From Halobacteroidaceae bacterium (GTDB lineage Bacteria > Bacillota > Halanaerobiia > B1SED10-174): DNA of 40,011 bases. The notes below the pieces were generated by a model that did no database searches, was not told the origin of the DNA, and saw only the letters and a program-made list of their open reading frames with translations. The DNA lies in contig PWGV01000084.1 of assembly GCA_003554585.1 (NCBI GenBank), forward strand, positions 1-40,011, given 5' to 3'. Positions 17,108 through 25,884 of this stretch are shown here, in pieces; position 1 is the first letter of the stretch, and the number at the start of each line of letters is the position of its first letter. Position numbers and translations under genes: made by a program.

Positions 17108-17896
17108 ATGAAGAGGATTTCGATCCTTTTGTTGGTTTTGTTTCTACTGGTTGGCGGGGGTTGCACCTTAAAAAAAAGCGATGAACAGATTATTAGAGTA
17201 GGCGCAACTCCTGTCCCCCATGCAGAAATTCTGGAGGAGATAAAACCCCTGCTTGAAGAAAAGGGGATTGAGCTGGAAATTGTTGAGTTCACAGATTATG
17301 TTCAACCTAATCTCCAACTTGGAGATGGTGAAATTGATGCTAATTTCTTTCAACACATCCCCTACCTGGAAGCATTCAGTTCAGACCATAATCTTGATTT
17401 AACCTACCTAGCCAAGGTTCACATCGAACCTATGGGAATTTATTCGCACCATATTAATGACCTTGCAGAAATCCCAATTGGGGCCAGGGTAGCCATCCCC
17501 AACGATGCAACTAATGGGGGTCGAGCTTTGTTGCTTCTGGAAAAAAGCGGTCTGATTGGATTGGGCAAGAAAACTCTGCCAAGCCCCGGGGATATTTCAG
17601 ATAATCCCAAAAACCTGGAAATAATTGAACTGGAAGCAGCGGCTTTGCCAAGGACCTTGGTGGATGTGGGCATTGGAGTAATCAATACAAATTATGCCCT
17701 CGAGGCAGGGCTGGACCCCTTAAATGATTCTCTTTTTATCGAGGATTCTTCATCCCCCTATGTTAATGTTCTCGCGATAAGAAAAGAGGATCAAAACAAT
17801 GAAAAACTCATCCAGCTTGCTGAAGTTCTAAATCATGATAGAGTCCGAAATTTTATTGAGGAAAAATACGGGCAATCGATAGTCCCCGCTTTTTAG
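17108..17896 (+). CDS. metQ: Methionine-binding lipoprotein
   Basis: A 262-residue NlpA/MetQ-family substrate-binding protein. N-terminal hydrophobic segment (residues 4-16) ending in GGGC gives a probable lipidated Cys, slightly off the LAGC consensus. Family segments: VGATPVPHAEILEEIKPLLE, VEFTDYVQPNLQL, GEIDANFFQHIPYLE, VAIPNDATNGGRALLLLE and NTNYALEAGL. AGGAGG precedes the ATG. It captures methionine outside the cell for MetNI and is in the SAM-riboswitch operon. Confidence 0.95.
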   Translation: MKRISILLLVLFLLVGGGCTLKKSDEQIIRVGATPVPHAEILEEIKPLLEEKGIELEIVEFTDYVQPNLQLGDGEIDANFFQHIPYLEAFSSDHNLDLTYLAKVHIEPMGIYSHHINDLAEIPIGARVAIPNDATNGGRALLLLEKSGLIGLGKKTLPSPGDISDNPKNLEIIELEAAALPRTLVDVGIGVINTNYALEAGLDPLNDSLFIEDSSSPYVNVLAIRKEDQNNEKLIQLAEVLNHDRVRNFIEEKYGQSIVPAF

Positions 17897-17900
17897 ATAA

Positions 17901-17935
17901 GAAACCTCCGGTTTCCCCGGAGGTTTCTTGATTTT
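17901..17935 (+). terminator. Terminator of metNIQ
   Basis: An 11-bp perfect stem (17901-17911 with 17917-17927, five-base loop) followed by TTGATTTTA, five bases after the metQ stop. On the minus strand it lies downstream of rsgA but lacks a T-tract there. Confidence 0.85.
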
Positions 17936-17948
17936 AGCTATGTTCTTT

Positions 17949-18986
17949 TTATAGTTCATTCTTGTAGAGTTTATCCCATTTCATCTTTTCCGCTTTGTTG
18001 GCGCCTCTTTTCTTTTTCATTTCTATAAAAGCAAGTTCTCTCTTTAATTTGCGGTAGCTTCTCAACCGGTCGCTGGTAATTTCCCCTTCATCAATAGCCT
18101 TTTTTACTGCGCAACCCGGTTCGGTGTCGTGGGCACAGTCATTAAAACGGCATTTTGCTGCCAGCTCTTCTATATCGGTAAAAGTTACTTCAATTCCCTC
18201 TTCACCTTCCCATAATTGAAGCTCCCGGAGTCCGGGGGTATCAATAAGCATTCCACCCCGGGGCAGGAAAAAGAGCCGGGAATGGGTGGTTGTGTGGCGC
18301 CCCCACCCATCGTGCTCGCGGATTTCCTGAACATCCATTATTTCTTCTCCCACCAGGGAATTGATCAGGGTGGATTTGCCCACTCCAGAAGAACCAATTA
18401 CAGCAACGGTCTTTCCAGTTTGCAGGTAAGGATAAATTTTTTCCTGCCCCTCACCGGTCAGGGCACTTAAAACCAGAACATCCCCTCCCGGGGCAATAGC
18501 TTCAACCTCTGCCTGCTTTTTTTCGGCTTCATCTTCAAGGTCAGCCTTGCTGAGCAAGATAACGGGCTGGGCCCCACTATTCCAGATTACGGTGAGGTAC
18601 CTTTCCAGTCGGCGTAAATTCAGATCCTGATTGAGGGAGGTCATCAGGAAAACTGTATCAATATTTGCTGCTACAACCTGTTCAGAAGTTACTTCACCGG
18701 CCTCTTTACGGGAAAATTTGCTCATCCGGGGCAGTATTTCCTGGATAATTGCCGGTCGGTCCTGGGCTGGAAGTGGAATTGTTACCCAGTCTCCAACTGC
18801 AGGGAAGACCCTTTTATGTTTCAAGCGTCCTGTGATATCAGCATTGTACTCCCCATTTTCACATAGAACCTGATAAATACTTTTGTGCCTGGCTATAACC
18901 CGGGCAGGAATCATCGGTCCTTCAGGCTTTAACTTTTTAAATTCATTCTCGAAATGTGTTTGCCAACCCATTTCTTGCAGTTGCAA
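17949..18986 (-). CDS. rsgA: Ribosome small-subunit GTPase RsgA (YjeQ/YloQ)
   Basis: A circularly permuted GTPase that helps late maturation of the 30S subunit. Seen in order: OB-fold N-terminus (ARVIARHKSIYQVL), G4 LSKADL (about 146-150), G1 GSSGVGKST (198-206), GRHTTTHSR, G3 DTPG (249-252), then the zinc-binding set Cys279, Cys284, His286, Cys292. Length 345 is slightly above the usual 290-330. The start is TTG with GGAGG eight bases upstream; the ATG five codons in is the alternative. A small membrane/coiled-coil gene lies 30 bases upstream. Confidence 0.96.
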   Translation of the reverse strand: MQLQEMGWQTHFENEFKKLKPEGPMIPARVIARHKSIYQVLCENGEYNADITGRLKHKRVFPAVGDWVTIPLPAQDRPAIIQEILPRMSKFSRKEAGEVTSEQVVAANIDTVFLMTSLNQDLNLRRLERYLTVIWNSGAQPVILLSKADLEDEAEKKQAEVEAIAPGGDVLVLSALTGEGQEKIYPYLQTGKTVAVIGSSGVGKSTLINSLVGEEIMDVQEIREHDGWGRHTTTHSRLFFLPRGGMLIDTPGLRELQLWEGEEGIEVTFTDIEELAAKCRFNDCAHDTEPGCAVKKAIDEGEITSDRLRSYRKLKRELAFIEMKKKRGANKAEKMKWDKLYKNEL

Positions 18987-19016
18987 TCGATTAACCTCCT
19001 CGGTTTTGGAAATTTG

Positions 19017-19154
19017 TTATCCCGCTAAATGTTTTTCCAGTTCGGCAACTTTTTCACTTAATCTGGCAACTTCTTTTTTAAGGAGAGTTGCCTGGGCAAT
19101 GGCGCTCAGGCTAAAAACAAATGCTACAGGTGCTAATAGTCCTATTATTTCCAT
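19017..19154 (-). CDS. 45-residue membrane-anchored coiled-coil protein
   Basis: An ATG frame of 45 residues. The first 21 residues are hydrophobic (one membrane helix, MEIIGLLAPVAFVFSLSAIA) and the remaining 24 form a charged heptad-like helix (KKEVARLSEKVAELEKHLAG) with V/L spacing of a coiled coil. The amphipathic periodicity and position 30 bases before rsgA support a real gene. The ribosome binding site is weak (AAAGGG about nine bases upstream). No function is known; it may dimerise at the membrane. Confidence 0.65.
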   Translation of the reverse strand: MEIIGLLAPVAFVFSLSAIAQATLLKKEVARLSEKVAELEKHLAG

Positions 19155-19274
19155 ACAAACCACGCCCTTTCTTTTTCTTATTACTGAAAAAATTATTAAT
19201 TAACGGAAAAACCCGAAAAGGAAATCATTCAATATTTTTTTTACCGGGGGTTTTGAATTATCCAGGAAATCTAT

Positions 19275-19303
19275 TTGAGAATTGGTTGTTCCAGAATTAT
19301 ATT
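19275..19303 (+). promoter_or_regulatory. Putative sigma-A promoter of the GGT-family gene
   Basis: TTGAGA (19275-19280) and TATATT (19298-19303) are 17 bases apart, about 110 bases before the ATG. The leader between can fold TGGCAA with TTGCCA. Confidence 0.6.
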
Positions 19304-19412
19304 ATCCTATTTTCGCTTTTTTGGCAATATTGAGGTTATAAGTTTTGCCAGGCAGGAAAAACCCCCAACCACGGGAAATTAAATAATAAAAGAAAAACAG
19401 GAGGCCATAACT

Positions 19413-21023
19413 ATGATAAATTTTAATCCCCATTACAACCCCTATCCCTCCCGCAGGAGCCTTGTTTACGCCAAAAATGGTCTGGTAGCTACCTCCCAAC
19501 CTTTTGCTGCCCAGGCTGGCCTGGAAATGCTGCAGGCCGGGGGCAATGCAATTGATGCGGCGCTGGCAGCGGCGATAGCTTTAACTGTTGTGGAACCAAC
19601 TTCCAACGGAATTGGCAGCGATGCCTTTGCCCTGATCTGGGCTGGAGATAAGCTCCACGGCTTAAACGCCAGCGGCCCCTCTCCCCGTTCTATCTCCATT
19701 GATAAAGTAGTCCAGGCGGGCCACGAAAAAATTCCGGCCTGGGGCTGGCTCCCGGTGACTGTTCCCGGGGCCGTAGCAGGCTGGGCAGCTGCTTCGGAAA
19801 GATTCGGCCGACTCCCCTTCCCGAGGCTTTTTGAACCTGCTCACCGTTACGCTGAGGAAGGCTACCCCCTTTCCCCTGTTCTGGCCAGAAACTGGGCCAG
19901 GGCTTACCAGATCTACTCGGAAAAATTAAAAAACGAGGAATTTAAAGAATGGTTTTCAACCTTTGCTCCTGGGGGTAGAGCGCCTAATCCCGGAGAAATC
20001 TGGAGTTCGAAAAATATGGCCGATACCCTGGGGGCTATTGCCGAGACCAATGGGAAATCTTTTTATCAGGGATCCCTTGCAGAAAAAATTGTAGCCGCTG
20101 CTCAAGAATATGGTGGGTTTTTAACTCAGGAAGACCTGGAAAATTATAAAGCCCAGTGGGTGCAACCCCTGGGGATGGAATACGGACGCTATAAGGTCTG
20201 GGAAATCCCCCCAAACGGCCAGGGGTTGGCTGCCCTAATGGCGCTGGGTATTTTAACCAAATTTTCCTCTGAAGGTGGTCCCCCGGAGGAATTTTATCAC
20301 CGGGAAATCGAAGCTTTGAAGCTGGCCTTAACGGATGGAATGGCCCAGATTACCGACCCGGAAGAAATGAAGGTATCTCCAGAAAAACTCCTTTCCCCCG
20401 AATATCTCGAGGAAAGAGCGCGGCTAATCGGGAAAAGAGCTTTGACTCCCGAACCCGGCCAACCTCCCTCCGGGGGAACTGTTTATCTTGCTGCTGCTGA
20501 CGGAGAAGGAAACATGGTTTCTTTTATCCAGAGCAATTTTATGGGTTTTGGTTCCGGAGTTGTTGTCCCGGGGACGGGCATCAGCATGCAAAACCGGGGT
20601 TTTTCTTTCCAGATGGATCCAAAACATCCCAACGCCCTGGCCGGGGGCAAAAAAACCTACCACACCATTATTCCCGGCTTTTTGACCAGGGACGATAATG
20701 CGGTAGGACCTTTCGGAGTTATGGGCGGTTACATGCAGACCCAGGGCCACCTGCAGGTAATCCGGAAAATGATTGACCAGAATCTTAGTCCCCAGGCTGC
20801 CCTGGATGCTCCCCGCTGGCAGTGGTTAGAGGGGCGGAAGGTCGCTGTTGAAAAAAGCTTCCCCGAACATATCGCCTCCTCTCTGTCTGACCGGGGACAT
20901 CAGATTGATGTCAGGCTGGAATCTGGTTCTTTTGGCCGGGGGCAGATTATCCTAAGAGAAAGAAATGGCGTCCTGGTAGGGGGAACTGAACCCCGCACGG
21001 ACAGTCATATAGCTTCCTTTTAA
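19413..21023 (+). CDS. Gamma-glutamyltransferase-family protein (YwrD-like, cytosolic)
   Basis: A 536-residue Ntn-hydrolase of the gamma-glutamyltransferase family, made as a precursor that self-cleaves before a Thr. Family segments: GLVATSQPFAAQAGLEML, GGNAIDAALAAAIAL, GIGSDAFALIW, PGAVAGWAAASERFG, and the cleavage site PPSGGTVYLAA, making Thr356 the expected nucleophile. There is no signal peptide, so unlike secreted GGTs it should be cytosolic. It may act on glutathione-like or gamma-glutamyl amide compounds or as an acylase. AGGAGG precedes the ATG. Confidence 0.9.
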   Translation: MINFNPHYNPYPSRRSLVYAKNGLVATSQPFAAQAGLEMLQAGGNAIDAALAAAIALTVVEPTSNGIGSDAFALIWAGDKLHGLNASGPSPRSISIDKVVQAGHEKIPAWGWLPVTVPGAVAGWAAASERFGRLPFPRLFEPAHRYAEEGYPLSPVLARNWARAYQIYSEKLKNEEFKEWFSTFAPGGRAPNPGEIWSSKNMADTLGAIAETNGKSFYQGSLAEKIVAAAQEYGGFLTQEDLENYKAQWVQPLGMEYGRYKVWEIPPNGQGLAALMALGILTKFSSEGGPPEEFYHREIEALKLALTDGMAQITDPEEMKVSPEKLLSPEYLEERARLIGKRALTPEPGQPPSGGTVYLAAADGEGNMVSFIQSNFMGFGSGVVVPGTGISMQNRGFSFQMDPKHPNALAGGKKTYHTIIPGFLTRDDNAVGPFGVMGGYMQTQGHLQVIRKMIDQNLSPQAALDAPRWQWLEGRKVAVEKSFPEHIASSLSDRGHQIDVRLESGSFGRGQIILRERNGVLVGGTEPRTDSHIASF

Positions 21024-21024
21024 A

Positions 21025-21057
21025 AACAAAGCCGGTCAACTTTTGACCGGCTTTGTT
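21025..21057. terminator. Bidirectional terminator between convergent genes
   Basis: A 15-bp perfect stem (21025-21039 with 21043-21057, loop CTT) begins one base after the GGT-family stop and ends at the last base of the nucleotidyltransferase gene. T-rich ends on both strands allow it to serve both. Confidence 0.88.
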
Positions 21058-21764
21058 CATTCCTCTACAAATTTATAGCCCGCAAATAGGCGGCCTCCGA
21101 ACCTTTTTAACTCCCGTTCGATAAAGGCCAGGAGCCTTTTTTTGTTACCCTCGGCATAAAAGGCCTTTAAAACTCCCATAAGTTCCTGATAGAGGTCTTC
21201 ATCGAGGTTTTTTAAACTACGGGCCATCCATTTCCCTTTGGCCTGCCACTCCCCGTTACCAACTAAAAGCAGGTTCCCCATTTCATGGACAAGTTCATTA
21301 ATAATAAAAAAATCCTGATCGGGGCTTGCAGACCCAATTAAATCATCTAAAAGATCTGTAATCCGGTAACGACAATTTTTAAGTTCCTGTTGGGAATAAG
21401 GTCGGACACCTCTTTGCAGCATCCGCAGGGCTTCATCTTTCAAAAAACCGGCTAATCCCTTTTCATCCTTGAGGACAAGCCCTTCGGATATCATCAATGG
21501 CAAACTGGGCCTGCGCCTATCCAGATCACCATTAGCGAATTTAAAAAAAGTTTCTTCTGTATGGACAAAAGCCTCTATGGGCCAGCCGTACCGGTACAGG
21601 CTTTCCCGGTAGGGAGGCTTAGAGCTATAGGTAATAATAATTATATCTAGGTCAGAAGTAGCAGTTGCCTCTCCGCGGACCACACTTCCAGCAAGAACTG
21701 CAGCCCGGCAATCGGGATAATATTCTTCTATGTACTTTTGAGCTGCTTCACTTGCTGGAATCAT
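21057..21764 (-). CDS. Nucleotidyltransferase-domain protein
   Basis: A 235-residue protein with the pol-beta-type nucleotidyltransferase signature GSVVRGEATATSDLDIII (residues 26-43; GS..SDxD), a third acidic position in WPIEAFVH, and a helical C-terminal half reminiscent of kanamycin- or streptomycin-nucleotidyltransferases and KNTase/HI0074-type C-domains. The substrate is unknown. GGAGGG precedes the ATG. Confidence 0.85.
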   Translation of the reverse strand: MIPASEAAQKYIEEYYPDCRAAVLAGSVVRGEATATSDLDIIIITYSSKPPYRESLYRYGWPIEAFVHTEETFFKFANGDLDRRRPSLPLMISEGLVLKDEKGLAGFLKDEALRMLQRGVRPYSQQELKNCRYRITDLLDDLIGSASPDQDFFIINELVHEMGNLLLVGNGEWQAKGKWMARSLKNLDEDLYQELMGVLKAFYAEGNKKRLLAFIERELKRFGGRLFAGYKFVEE

Positions 21765-21779
21765 TTTTTTCCCTCCGGT

Positions 21780-22412
21780 TTAAAAATAGAAAACAAGAAT
21801 TAAAAAGGCAGTAAAATTGGTTAAGGCGTGGGCTATCCAGTTGGGGAAAATACTCCCTCCCCCGGCCAGCATTTGTAGATAACCCATGATATATCCAGCC
21901 AGGGAAGAACCCAGGAAAATTGCAGCCAGAAAAAGTGTAGGAATTTCAGGGACTGCAGGAGCAAATTGAAACAGAACAACATGAGCCATTCCGAAAAGAA
22001 CAGCCTGAATTGCATTCCCGCTGGCAAAACCCAGGCGGTCAATCAGCTCCCGGGCAAGAAAAGCACGGAAAAGGATTTCTTCAGCAAGGGCCGTTTTAAA
22101 TACCGCTGTCACGAAAATACTTAAAACAACAATAATTCCCGGTTCATATTCATTAAAACCTCCCACAACAGAACCCGGACCAACCATGATCTCTCGGAAA
22201 TCCGGCCACAGGGCAGCACTAAAACCAAAAATAACTAAAAGTGGAGCACTCATTACTCCCATCTGCAGTCCAAAACCAGGGGCCTTGAAAAAGCCAAGAT
22301 AACCCAAAAACCCTTTGGGCGTCCTTTTTCTCGCCAGGTAAAAGATAAAAGGTAAAATGGTAAATAAACCGACCTGTAGGATTGAAGATGTAAGCGTATT
22401 TATAAAAAGCAT
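21780..22412 (-). CDS. CPBP (Abi/Rce1-like) intramembrane metalloprotease homologue
   Basis: A 210-residue polytopic membrane protein (about six to seven helices). The three CPBP motifs are present: AEEILFRAFL (EExxxR), FGMAHVVLF (FxxxH) and SIFPNWIAHALTNF (HxxxN/B). Family members process CAAX proteins in eukaryotes; bacterial roles include bacteriocin immunity and anti-sigma processing. The start at 22412 has AGGGG about ten bases upstream, just after the stop of the broken membrane gene; an upstream extension to 22472 would read into that gene. Confidence 0.87.
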   Translation of the reverse strand: MLFINTLTSSILQVGLFTILPFIFYLARKRTPKGFLGYLGFFKAPGFGLQMGVMSAPLLVIFGFSAALWPDFREIMVGPGSVVGGFNEYEPGIIVVLSIFVTAVFKTALAEEILFRAFLARELIDRLGFASGNAIQAVLFGMAHVVLFQFAPAVPEIPTLFLAAIFLGSSLAGYIMGYLQMLAGGGSIFPNWIAHALTNFTAFLILVFYF

Positions 22413-22416
22413 AATT

Positions 22417-23093
22417 TTAACCCCTGTTTGAATTTTCTCTCCTGATTTCTCGACCATAAAACACAATAACAATCCCTAAAGGAAGGGTAAGAAAACCGCT
22501 GATTGTTGTAGCCATATTTAAAGTGTTATTACTTAAAATTAAACCTAAAAAAGCTAAAAAAGAAAAAACCCCGGATATAAATAGTAAAACACCAATCCAC
22601 CTGGCCAGTCCCCCGGCCAATAAATAGCGGGTTCCAAATAACCAGGCAGCAAGTCAGAAGAAAAAATAACCTGTTTGATTGGAAAAATAAACAAAAGAAT
22701 CAGGATTGTAAAAATAAAAAAAGAGAGCCTGTTCTGTTAGACCTTCCTTTAAAAGCCTGGGTAAAAACGCAAACTGGCTGGTATAACTAAAAGTAACAAA
22801 AATCAGGTATAACATTAAAAAAAAGCGCCGAATAGGTTGAAAATTGGAGTTTCTTTTTTTAGAGGAGCCCAGAAACCTAAAACCCAGACCAGAAAGCTAA
22901 TTACGGGGGCAATTAAAGAAGCAATGACAAAGTTTATTTTAAATAATCCTGGTTTATGTAAAATACTTTCCAACTGGGTGGAAATATCCCCGCTGGGAGA
23001 AGTTAAAACCATAAAAATAACCCAGAGCAGGATCAGAATTAGGAAAAACAAACCTCCTCGAAATAATGTTGACCCGATCTCCCTTTTGGTCAT
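22417..23093 (-). pseudogene. Broken six-helix membrane protein (frameshift plus in-frame TGA)
   Basis: Three pieces in line make one membrane protein of about 225 residues with six hydrophobic helices. Piece 1 (23093 to 22815) ends in TAA within a run of eight T; one extra T would continue it into piece 2 (ATG 22815). Piece 2 stops at TGA (22654-22656) inside a hydrophobic helix, and piece 3 continues in the same frame to 22417 (reading LAAWLFGTRYLLAGG just after the TGA). GGA to TGA would explain that stop. GGGAG precedes 23093. The family is not recognised. Either a real decaying gene or sequencing error; it lies between intact Nudix and CPBP genes. Confidence 0.75.
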
Positions 23094-23106
23094 TCTATCT
23101 CCCTCT

Positions 23107-23565
23107 TCATTCTTTTTCAATTTCCAAAAAATTATGAAGAATTATCCGGTCAACAGGATTTATTTCCCGGGGCAATTCATTTTTTGCAAACCATTTTGCT
23201 TTGCTGGCTTCTTTTCCATCGGCCTTGGGGATCCCCTTGAAATCGCAGCAGGTAAAAATAGCAACAATATTATAAACCTGATCGCCATTGGGGTACTTAT
23301 AATAAAAATCGGGCCCGGAAAAAACCTTGAACATTTCCAGTTTTTCTGCAATTATTCCCGTTTCTTCTTTTATCTCTCTTCGGGCAGTTTCCGCCAGATA
23401 TTCTCCTGGTTCAAGAGACCCTCCCGGAATACCCCAAAAATTATTATCAGTTCTTAAAATCAAAAGAATTCTATCCTGGCTGTCCAGCAAGAGGACCCCC
23501 GCGCCAACTATTATCAGGGGACGAGAACCTACGTAGTGCCGCAGTTGTTTAATATAATCAGGCAA
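23107..23565 (-). CDS. Nudix hydrolase
   Basis: A 152-residue Nudix protein with a complete box: GGSLEPGEYLAETARREI followed by KEETGI (residues about 47-70). Such enzymes cleave nucleoside diphosphates linked to another group; the substrate cannot be told. The N-terminal segment RPLIIVGAGVLLLDSQDRIL and FWGIPGGS resemble ADP-ribose pyrophosphatase/MutT-type members. The start is TTG with AGGAGG six bases upstream. Confidence 0.93.
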   Translation of the reverse strand: MPDYIKQLRHYVGSRPLIIVGAGVLLLDSQDRILLILRTDNNFWGIPGGSLEPGEYLAETARREIKEETGIIAEKLEMFKVFSGPDFYYKYPNGDQVYNIVAIFTCCDFKGIPKADGKEASKAKWFAKNELPREINPVDRIILHNFLEIEKE

Positions 23566-23576
23566 GAATTTCCTCC

Positions 23577-24428
23577 TTAATCCGTTTCGGAGAATTTCCC
23601 GATCAGCGCAGATCCGACTTCCCGGAAGCCAATTTCTTCATAGATCTTGTTGGAAGTCGGGTTTTTTGCGTCGGTAAAAAGGGTGCAAAAGCTAAATCCC
23701 TCTTCCAAAAGTTTTTGGCTTAAAGCACTAACACAACCGGTAGCATAACCTTTTTTGCGATATTCTTGGGGGGTGTAAACCATTGTTATGGCAACACCAT
23801 TTGGAGTGGGCCGGGCTTTTTTTGCCATTGCAACGGGTTTTTCTTCTTCCCAGAGGAAAAATTCCCTCTGCTTAATGCCTCCCTCCGCTTTTTCCCGGGC
23901 CAGGGCGGGTGGAATCTCACCACCGGGATCAGCTTCTTTGGAGAACAATTCAACCCATTCGGTAACCTGTTCAATATCTTTTTCTACTGCCGGCCTTAAC
24001 TTCTCCGGACTAGCAGGTTCAATCTGGGGCTGATCCAACCGAAAGATCCTTTGCTCCATGATTTCCTGCCAGGAAACGGGGAAAATTTTTTTCCAGCTGC
24101 CAATAAACGCTTTGACCTGTTCCCTGGGTCCAAAAAGACCCGGGATGCTAATGTTTTCCAGGTTAGCGAAATTCGCAAAAATTTCAACTCCCTGGGAGAG
24201 GTGTTCTTCTTCACCGGAAATTATCAGGGGTCCAACATTTTTTATTAAAACCAACACGGGCTTGTTGTCTTTTTCAACTGTTGCCAGCAAATAATCATTT
24301 GGCACCGGGTCGCGAATAAGCTCCCCAATTACTCCCAGGGGAAGGTTATTCTGAGCTTCTTTTTCCAGGAGAAAATTTTCAGTGGCTTTCAAAAAGGCTT
24401 TGGGATCAGAAAATATCTTAATTTCCAT
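23577..24428 (-). CDS. GNAT-family acetyltransferase with an N-terminal extra domain
   Basis: A 283-residue two-part protein. The C-terminal GNAT domain (about 150-283) has motif A VYTPQEYRKKGYATGCVSALSQ and motif B FTDAKNPTSNKIYEEIGFREV. The N-terminal half resembles the degenerate acetyltransferase half seen in similar 270-290-residue proteins. AGGAGGGG precedes the ATG. The start is two bases after the nitroreductase stop, so co-translated. The substrate is unknown. Confidence 0.87.
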   Translation of the reverse strand: MEIKIFSDPKAFLKATENFLLEKEAQNNLPLGVIGELIRDPVPNDYLLATVEKDNKPVLVLIKNVGPLIISGEEEHLSQGVEIFANFANLENISIPGLFGPREQVKAFIGSWKKIFPVSWQEIMEQRIFRLDQPQIEPASPEKLRPAVEKDIEQVTEWVELFSKEADPGGEIPPALAREKAEGGIKQREFFLWEEEKPVAMAKKARPTPNGVAITMVYTPQEYRKKGYATGCVSALSQKLLEEGFSFCTLFTDAKNPTSNKIYEEIGFREVGSALIGKFSETD

Positions 24429-24430
24429 TT

Positions 24431-25009
24431 TCACCCCTCCTCCCATTTGGTTACAGCCTCCCGGGGTTTGCGGGGAGTTGTTTGGGGTTCTTCGTCAGGA
24501 TAACCCAGAGCTACAGCCGCTACAAGTTCATCCTTGCGCCCTAACCAGGCTGTTATTTCTTCATCTGCAAAAAAGACATCACAAATCCAGAGCGAACCAA
24601 TGCCTCTGGCTGTAGCTTCCAATAGCATGTTCTGGATTGCAGCTCCAATGGATTGGATATCAACTGACCACCGGTAACGAGCAGATCCCCGGGGAGGTTT
24701 CTGGGGATTGCCCCGGGTATTATAAATCAGGATCAAAACCGGGGCTTCATCCATGGCCCGGGCGGAGCCCAGACAACTTCCGGTATTGACTCCTTGGCCT
24801 ATCAATTTTTTCGTGGTTTTGACCAGTAACTCCACCAGGGCGTCTTTTTTCTCCCCGGTAACAACAGTAAAATGCCAGGGTTGGAGATTTTTCCCTGATG
24901 GAGCAGCAATTGCAGATTCAATAATTGCCGCAATTTCTTCCCGGGGAATGGTTTTGTTTTTAAATTTCCTTACGCTTCGTCTTTTTTTTATTGCTTCCCT
25001 TAGATCCAT
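24431..25009 (-). CDS. Nitroreductase-family FMN oxidoreductase
   Basis: A 192-residue flavin reductase-fold protein. FMN-binding segments: IKKRRSVRKFKNKTIP (Arg cluster at 9-15), SAIAAPSGKNLQPWHF, and GIGSLWICDVFF plus the C-terminal LGYPDEEP. Family members reduce nitro groups, quinones or related electrophiles with NAD(P)H. In an operon after the hemolysin III-type gene (10-base gap) and before the GNAT gene. Confidence 0.92.
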   Translation of the reverse strand: MDLREAIKKRRSVRKFKNKTIPREEIAAIIESAIAAPSGKNLQPWHFTVVTGEKKDALVELLVKTTKKLIGQGVNTGSCLGSARAMDEAPVLILIYNTRGNPQKPPRGSARYRWSVDIQSIGAAIQNMLLEATARGIGSLWICDVFFADEEITAWLGRKDELVAAVALGYPDEEPQTTPRKPREAVTKWEEG

Positions 25010-25019
25010 ACTTACCCTC

Positions 25020-25652
25020 CTAACTGCGGACAGCGGTTAAAACCAGGAAAAAATGAAAAATACCACCAAGGAGAATAAAAATATGGAATATTTCGTGGAA
25101 ACCAAACCGGGGAGAGAATACCGGTTTTTTCAACATGTAAAAAACTGCTCCAGTGGTAAAGGACAACCCCCCCAAAATTAAAAGGGCAATAGCAGCGGGG
25201 GACATCGCGGGGAAAAGAGTTCCTACTGAAACAATCCCGACCCATCCCATTACCAGGTAAATCAGGGTATACAAAAACCTGGGAGTTTTCAGGGCAAAAA
25301 ACTTGAAAAAGAAACCTGCAATCACCAGGGTCCACTGGGTAATTATTAATGACCAGCCCCAAACCCCTCCCAGATAAATATAACTAATAGGCGTATAGGT
25401 CCCTGCAATCATAACGAAGATGGCAAAATGGTCCAGCCGCCGCCAGATTGATATTTCTCCTTCCCTTTTTTTAAACGCATGATAAAGAGAACTGGAGAGA
25501 AAAAGAAAGCTTATGGAAAGCCCGTATATTAAAGAAACCAGAAACCTGTCCAAAGATCCCCAGGTTACAAAAACCAATAAAACCGTCCCAATAAGGGCAA
25601 GAACAAAACCCCCGAGATGAGTATAAAAAGAAACATATTCAGCTTTTTGCAC
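25020..25652 (-). CDS. Hemolysin III / PAQR-family membrane protein (TrhA-like)
   Basis: A 210-residue seven-helix protein. The three conserved metal-site segments are present: SSSLYHAF, LDHFAIFVMIAGTYTP, and HEIFHIFILLGGIFHF. Bacterial members (TrhA, YqfA) influence membrane fluidity; despite the name, haemolysis is not established for most. The start is GTG at 25652, eight bases after GAGGGGG; an in-frame GTG at 25661 overlaps that site and is less likely. Confidence 0.92.
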   Translation of the reverse strand: MQKAEYVSFYTHLGGFVLALIGTVLLVFVTWGSLDRFLVSLIYGLSISFLFLSSSLYHAFKKREGEISIWRRLDHFAIFVMIAGTYTPISYIYLGGVWGWSLIITQWTLVIAGFFFKFFALKTPRFLYTLIYLVMGWVGIVSVGTLFPAMSPAAIALLILGGLSFTTGAVFYMLKKPVFSPRFGFHEIFHIFILLGGIFHFFLVLTAVRS

Positions 25653-25819
25653 CGAACCCACCCCCTCAAATTAAAGCAGGAAAAGAGTCTCCAGAAAAAA
25701 ATAAGACAAGCAAAGTTTTTTTGGATATTACTTTTTAATTCTGCAGCGACTAGCTTAACCCTGCAGATTTAGAAATTATTCTTAAAAATTTTTCCCAGAC
25801 CTTCCAGCCATTGTTTTAA

Positions 25820-25856
25820 AAAATAAAAACCCTGCCCGAATTATCCCGGGGCAGAG
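25820..25856 (-). terminator. Terminator of the signal peptidase gene
   Basis: GC-rich arms (about 25831-25838 and 25847-25856) form an imperfect stem, followed on the minus strand by TTTTTATTTTTT. It lies about 30 bases after the signal peptidase stop. Confidence 0.78.
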
Positions 25857-25884
25857 TTTGCTGAAAATCTGTTGATATTTAAAC

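Noticed and set aside
22654-22656. Selenocysteine at the in-frame TGA of the membrane protein
   Set aside because: The codon lies in the middle of a membrane helix with no redox motif, and the same gene also has a frameshift; decay or sequence error is simpler.
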